From Plenodomus lindquistii (taxonomy: Eukaryota; Ascomycota; Dothideomycetes; Pleosporales; Leptosphaeriaceae), in NCBI GenBank assembly GCA_025504975.1, contig JANUWI010000019.1, positions 620,001 through 684,000 on the forward strand: a DNA stretch of 64,000 nucleotides, given 5' to 3'. Below the pieces are notes generated by a model, which was given only the letters and a program-made list of their open reading frames with translations, was not told where the DNA came from and searched no databases. A program made the translations under genes and the position numbers. The number at the start of each line of letters is the position of its first letter. Positions within the stretch are counted from its first letter, which is position 1. This document shows, in pieces, positions 58,906 to 64,000 of the stretch.

Positions 58906-59793
58906 TGCACGCAAGATAGCTTCGCAAATGATGTTAGGACTCTCGACAGTAGTCTGATTGGAAAGAAAGTGAGTGTTTTGCTGTTACTGGAGCATGATGT
59001 CCTACCTTTGAGGTAAGGCAAACAATGTGGTTGACCTGCAAACGTTGTGCGACGATGGCACACAGCCTGAAACACGGCGGCTCAAAGAAGCAACCAGCAT
59101 TATTCGCGACGCACTTGTCTGAGCCCAGAAGGTTCATCGTGACTTTTCGCATTCGCTAGGAACTTGGAGATCTGTGAAGCAACTTTTTCCAATGGGAGTC
59201 TGGATTTCAGGAGGTGAAGGCAGTGATTGTGCGCCACACCGGATCTAGAAGTGGGCTCTTCCATCTCAGAATCTTTGCATAATTATATCCATGGCCACCA
59301 AATCTCAACAACATGCAAAGCTCACCATGGTGGACAGGAGGGAAATAAGCTGGAACAAATAGTAGTGCTTTGTACCGCGACGGCAAGAACGCTATTCCCT
59401 TGATTTGACAGTCTCTTGAAGACGTAACAGAAAATTGCCGTGTTCAGAGAGTCTTCAATTGCAGCAACCCGATGTGAGGGCAAAGTGCATGTCGGCAAAG
59501 TATAAGAAATTCATTTACGGGCTGCCGCAAGGCCACAATCCGCATAGGTGTGATAGCACGAACAGACCGACACTCTGAAGACTTTGATACATTAAGACTT
59601 AAAGCTGGCAGGACAGCATGCAGGGTGGGGATATGTACAAAACTTTTGATCTTGAAGTGGGGGAAGATCGTTTCCCGGAGCGCCACTTCGAGGAAGCGAT
59701 TAATGTCCAAATCATCTTCCAGGATCTGAAGCTAGACCCTTGTCTGCAGCTTACTCAACGTTCGAAGATACTTATTGTAACGTTCCAGGCGTA
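58906..59793. other. intergenic, no gene seen
   Basis: Nearly 900 bases, one full spacing unit of the array, without a recognisable copy. An ORF at 59710-59444 (-) has no family motif. Confidence 0.4.
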
Positions 59794-60709
59794 TCAGCTA
59801 GATACAAATCTGATGGGAAATGTGATATTTTCCCAGATGTCGAAGAGATCTTGAAGGCCTACATATTCCAACCAATCATCCAGTTCACCAATACTACCAT
59901 CGTTGCGCCAGAGCTCCACGTGATGCATCCAATCTTCCATGCAGCCTTCTCTCATATGAAACGTCACAGATCGCCCGTAATTTTCGTCTGCTACCAGTTC
60001 GACCGTTGACACAGACTCCTCGATGTATTTGGGGAGCCTTAGACCTTGACATGTCGGAGGGAGAAGAATCGCCCACATCAAAGCACATACAGCGAATTGC
60101 GGACACTTGTGCCCAAAGCAGTCATTGCAAGCCATGGTCACAGATCTGACCGAGAATCGGGGTGCATTCTTTGCAAGAGTCAACAAGCGTTGAAGATCCA
60201 ATGCCTTTGGGGCGCTGTGGCCTCGAGGTGGCGAGCAGAGCTGGCTTAACAGCAAAACATTGCCGACTGGTTCGCTTGAAGGGTTTCCGTCGGGCTGCAC
60301 AAACGTATCGATGTACCTGTAGACCTCCATGTCATGTACGCGGACCTCAGCCTGAGCGCGGTATAGCAAAAGATATTCCGCTCGAACCTGTCGACAGACT
60401 TGTGTCAAGCCATAAAAGAAACGCAAGGCGACCGGCTCATGTTCCTGCAGCCAATCTGACTGGACTTTGCAGTAGCCGGGAAACGGATCTTTCTTCGGGC
60501 GGAGAACGATTCGACGATCGTGTTCATAATTGTCTTCGATGCAGAAGTCATAGATGCGATTGCGCAATTCTGCAGTTTCGCGTCAGCAAGATTCCCTAAG
60601 CAGCCTCAGGGTACTAACCTCCAGGCAATCTCAGCAGCAAGCTGTCCGTGTTGACCATGTTGGGAGCGGCACCGTCCGGCTCAGTGCTGCTCGCAGCGTC
60701 GTCGGCCAT
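59794..60709 (-). CDS. family 2 (ELRNRIY/LTQVCR) protein, copy 5, intact
   Basis: Exons 60709..60619 and 60569..59794 (49-nt intron, GTTAGT, CTGCAG), 288 residues. Exon 1: MADDAASSTEPDG, ending LLLRLPG. Exon 2: ELRNRIYDFCIEDNYEHDRR, FYGLTQVCRQVRAEYLLLYRAQ, YRYIDTFVQPDGN, NAPRFSVRSVTM, a local Cys-rich patch (CNDCFGHKC), LPKYIEESV, CMEDWMHHVELW and LDDWLEYVGLQDL. The N-terminal C-x2-C is absent, but the mid-protein Cys patch is unique to this copy. Confidence 0.82.
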
Positions 60710-61032
60710 GGTGATCGTGGTTGCGTGGAGTTCGCCAACAGTCGAATTTTGAGTGGAGTGATTGAGGTCGAAGCAAGGTAAAGGAAGCTCTATGGGTGGG
60801 GAGGCGCGGGGCGCGAAGTTATGATCGCTGGTTGGCGTGTGCCAAGATGATTGTGAATGAGATTTAGAGAAGGTGAAGGTGAGTTAGGCGAGCGGCAAAC
60901 GAATCAAGGCATTTACGTGCAGGGTTAAGAAGTTGAATACCTCGAGTTAGGTCCTGCACTACGTACGCTCAAAGTGCCCTACGACAGGAATAGGAAACAA
61001 TACTTGAGCCATCATAGTGTGATGTAGCATTC
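60710..61032. other. short intergenic, no gene seen
   Basis: Promoter of copy 5 and 3' region of copy 6. Nothing recognised. Confidence 0.4.
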
Positions 61033-61946
61033 TCACTGGTAGAAGGCCAGGAAAAAGTCACCACACACTTCAGGCTCAGCGTCAGAACCAGAGACGGCCT
61101 GCCTAACCCGAACACTGGATGGGGCAGTAAATCGCCGAAACCCATCATGGAATCTGCCAAATCTTCTGCGGACAAGAGTGCATCCCTTCTTCGATCCGTA
61201 GCGCTCATTGAGTGTGAAGTTAAGGAAATTTCTATCCTCAGAGTTAAGGATGAAGCGGACGTCCTGAGCGCGTTCCTCAATGAACTTACGCAGCTTCGGG
61301 TACGCGTTACTGTCAAGGAGCTGGTTGAGAAGCTCCTCCTTGTGTGGTATTAGATAGCTCGGCCATCCATTGAGTACATCGAAACTACAGGCGCGAAGGG
61401 CGAACGAGATCGATAGCTTTCGGGTGGCCGCTTCTAATTGCATGAGAGGTATCAAGTAAATGTCCCGTACTGCCGGAAGCTCACCACAAGTGTAAGTTGT
61501 GATGGCCACGTTTGCGATGACGTCGCCAGGCTTGCAGTCAGTGATGTCGACGGTCGTTTCAACGTATTTGAGAATGTCGCTGTCGTACACGTGGACCTTT
61601 GTTCGAGCGCGATAGAGAGGAAGGTACTCGTTGCGAATCTCGCGACACACCTGGGTCAGGCTGTAGAAGGATCTTCCGACGGCGGGCTCGCGTCTGTCTT
61701 TTGCACATGCATTGCATCGACGAAATGCAGTGTTCTTGGAACTGCTGAGGATTACAGGGTGTTCCAGGTCGTTGTCCTCGGCGGTGAAGTCGTAGATGAG
61801 ATTGCGTAATTCTGGTCATTTTTCAGTCAACGATACCCATCGCCGCGGCTGGGGTACATACCTGCAGGCAGCTGCAAGAAGGGACTAGTAGAGTGCGCAG
61901 CCTCGAGAAGCCGAGCAACGCTGACACTGGTCGAAGTGCCCGGCAT
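61033..61946 (-). CDS. family 2 (ELRNRIY/LTQVCR) protein, copy 6, intact
   Basis: Exons 61946..61862 and 61811..61033 (50-nt intron, GTATGT, GACCAG), 287 residues. Exon 1: MPGTSTSVSVARLLE, ending FLQLPA, so the usual LPG is LPA here. Exon 2: ELRNLIYDFTAEDNDLEHP, CNAC (C-x2-C), FYSLTQVCREIRNEYLPLYRAR, VHVYDSDILKYVETT, IPLMQLEAATRKLSISF, LNQLLDSNAYPKLRKFIEERA, then an Arg-rich segment (RRRFGRFHDGF) in place of the WMH and DDW blocks. The C-terminus differs from other copies, so an old frameshift that still left an open frame is possible. Confidence 0.75.
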
Positions 61947-62768
61947 CTTCCCGTCGGTACAAGTGGTGCAGGCGGCGAAAATTCTTGTAAGAGATTTAGA
62001 GTGGATTGCGCTAGATACGCGGGTACTTTGTCTTTGGGTACGTAGGCAAAGTGAGCGCTGGTATGGTTCCGCGGGAGTATGATAAAAGAATGGAGGGCCG
62101 GGTGCACAAACTAGCGTGCACTAGTACGAACGTAGCGCGCTTGCGAGACGTTGAAGGTGAAGGCAAGCTATGATAACGGAGAATCAAGCGCATCGAGAAA
62201 ACTGATTCCAAATTCCGACAAGATACTTGTTGTGCGGCCGGATCAAAGTTGATAGAACGGTGTAATGCAAGGCTCTGTGGCCAGCCCAAAGTGCCCTCGA
62301 AAAATCCGGCAATTGTGGTTTTGCGAGGAGAGCCTAAGGGAAAGTCAATTTTGTGGGCTATGTGTTTCAAACGTCTTGAAATGTACAGAGCCAACTGTTT
62401 CGTTCTTGAGGATATGGCCATTTGTGAAGCACACCACCGGGCCGCCATATTGATAAGACCCAAACATAATCCCATTGGAGACCGACTAGATGAGTCACAG
62501 TCCAGCGGGTACGAAATACAACATTAAAGGTGTACATATTTGACCAAACAGGTACGGCTTTCCATCTCCAATGAGAACAAAATTCCGGCGCGAGAAACGA
62601 AGCGTTACGATCAGAGGGAGAGGAGTCGCACTTTGACCCTTGTTTCTTCCATCGGCCACTGCAGCGAATGCTTCGCGCCTTTGATTCAACGAGAACAGCA
62701 AGGGCCTACTCAAAAATGTCTTCGTATATACCAGCGGACGCGCATCCGCCGGTCACAACGGAAGCTTC
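61947..62768. other. intergenic, no gene seen
   Basis: About 820 bases between copies 6 and 7. Short ORFs on both strands, none with family motifs. Confidence 0.4.
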
Positions 62769-63782
62769 CTAGGTGTCCATTTCCTCGGAGCTCGACGACC
62801 AGAACTCTGGCGAAGAAGACTCCCCGGAGCATGTAGCTTCAGACTGTGACGACGTGGGGAAAAAGCCATAAGACGCATCTGTACCCCGCCAGCTCGAATG
62901 AATCTTAGGGATGAAATTCAACCAGTTCCAATCATCACACTGGATGTCAAGCCCGACTGAAGTCAGCCAGTCACGTATTTCTTCCTCTGATTCCGCAGTG
63001 TGTTCGCCGTTGGAATGAACCGAAAGTTGATCGTCATCGTCCACCAGATTGAATACAATATTCTGACGCTTTTCATCAACGTCCAGGGTGATATTCGAGA
63101 TGTGCTCTTCCACGTACTTGCGAAGGAGTGGGTACCCTGAGCTATTCAAGAGGGGGTTGATGAACTTGTCCGCAACATACTGATCAGGCATGTTGAAGAT
63201 GGCCATGATACAGTTTGTAAAAGATCAAGCGAGATGTAATCGAGGAGCTGCGTGTTCGATATCCATAAGGGGCCGCAAGTTCAGGTCCGGGCCGTCTGGC
63301 TCTCTGCAATAGGTACTAAGAAGGACAATGTTGCCGATGACTTTGCGAACGTCGCCGCATACTTCAATGAGAGTGTTGATGTACGGATAGATCTCGTACT
63401 TGTAGATGTGTATCTTGGTACGGGCGCGGTAAATTGGGAGATACTCTGCGCGAATCTGACGACATACTTGCGTGAGCCCGTAATAAGATCTTGAACTGTT
63501 TTAATTGCGTCGTATTTTGCGCAATATTTGCACTGAATTGACGCCCTCCGCCCATACGACCGACGGCCCCGGTGACGGGCCGTCTGACGAAGAACAACGA
63601 GCTTATCCTTATCATTTTCCTCAGACGCATAATCATAGATATGGTTTCGTATCTCTATAAGTGCAATAAGCCGATAGTTATCCGAGCTTACTCCTTATCT
63701 ACTCACCGCTAGATAGATCAAGCAGGAAACACTGAGAGCTGTCATACTCGTGAGCGCGCGCGGTACGAAGTTTGGTAGCCAT
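62769..63782 (-). pseudogene. family 2 copy 7, frameshift plus in-frame stop
   Basis: Exon 1 63782..63707 (starts MATKLRTARAHEYD, ends FLLDLSS plus one base), intron 63706-63655 (GTGAGT, TTATAG), exon 2 from 63654: EIRNHIYDYASEE, CKYCAKYD (C-x2-C). Around 63498-63505, at an AAAA run, the frame must shift to reach SYYGLTQVCRQIRAEYLPIYRAR and NIVLLSTYCREPDG. TGA at 63225-63227 then interrupts RLHLA-SFTNCI, and the same frame continues to INPLLNSSGYPLLRKYV, IRDWLTSVGLD and a Ser/Glu-rich end at 62769. Two independent lesions make this a pseudogene. The array may continue beyond the right edge. Confidence 0.78.
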
Positions 63783-64000
63783 GTAAAACTTGGAGACGCA
63801 GTGAAATGAAGTCGTCGAAGTGTCGACGAATTCGTGCGTTGTGATGAAAATGGGATTGAGATCCAAAAGTTTGAGGGTAGGATGGGCGGCGCACTACTAT
63901 CGAATTTGGTATGATCCATATGATACTAGCAGGGGGCTGATTTTAGCCAAGCGCTTACATTGGCAACCTAAAATACCACACGTACTCATACCACCGTGAT

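Noticed and set aside
1..64000. tRNA, rRNA and CRISPR features
   Set aside because: Scanning for B-box-like GGTTCGANNCC gave only hits inside coding exons, and no regularly spaced repeats were seen; a covariance-model search was not possible here.

Overview
The window looks like nuclear DNA of a filamentous ascomycete, most likely a dothideomycete (inference). The reasons are many short introns (about 41-119 nt) with GTANGT-like donors and CTNAC-like branch sites before YAG, about 1 kb gene spacing, and single-copy fungal genes (SPT6, CCT3, a STE7-type MAPKK, a DET1-type histidine phosphatase, an Mtr-type permease). I found no tRNA, rRNA, CRISPR array or transposase gene.

Layout. 0-6.5 kb: the 3' end of an AT-hook gene, then three F-box-like genes (two broken). 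6.9-15.3 kb: metabolic and secreted block with a fumarylacetoacetase-family/alpha-beta-hydrolase fusion, an Mtr-type amino-acid permease, an aldehyde dehydrogenase and a three-exon small secreted protein that simple ORF scanning misses. 16.2 kb: a MITE-like inverted-repeat element. 17.5-28.9 kb: five more F-box-like genes around a DET1-type phosphatase and a PRKRIP1-like gene. 29.3-31.9 kb: a DUF6536-type membrane protein gene with one apparent frameshift. 32.9-46.3 kb: core genes CCT3, a conserved hypothetical, STE7-type MAPKK and SPT6. 47.9-54 kb: three more F-box-like genes plus an orphan first exon. 51.8-63.8 kb: a head-to-tail array of seven minus-strand genes of a second family, with ELRNRIY and LTQVCRQIR motifs.

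The dominant theme is two interleaved, fast-diverging families of short F-box-like proteins: 11 loci of family 1 and 7 of family 2, plus fragments. Each has a variable first exon, a short intron just before the F-box-like helix, a divergent middle and a conserved C-terminal signature. Six of the 18 loci are broken by one or a few lesions, so the set appears to be under active birth-and-death. If the N-terminal motif is a true F-box, these would be SCF ubiquitin-ligase adaptors with an uncharacterised C-terminal module; that role is inference. The core genes between them show no functional link to the families.

Exon coordinates were worked out by hand from splice motifs and checked for phase continuity. 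Where a start or exon remains uncertain the entry says so.
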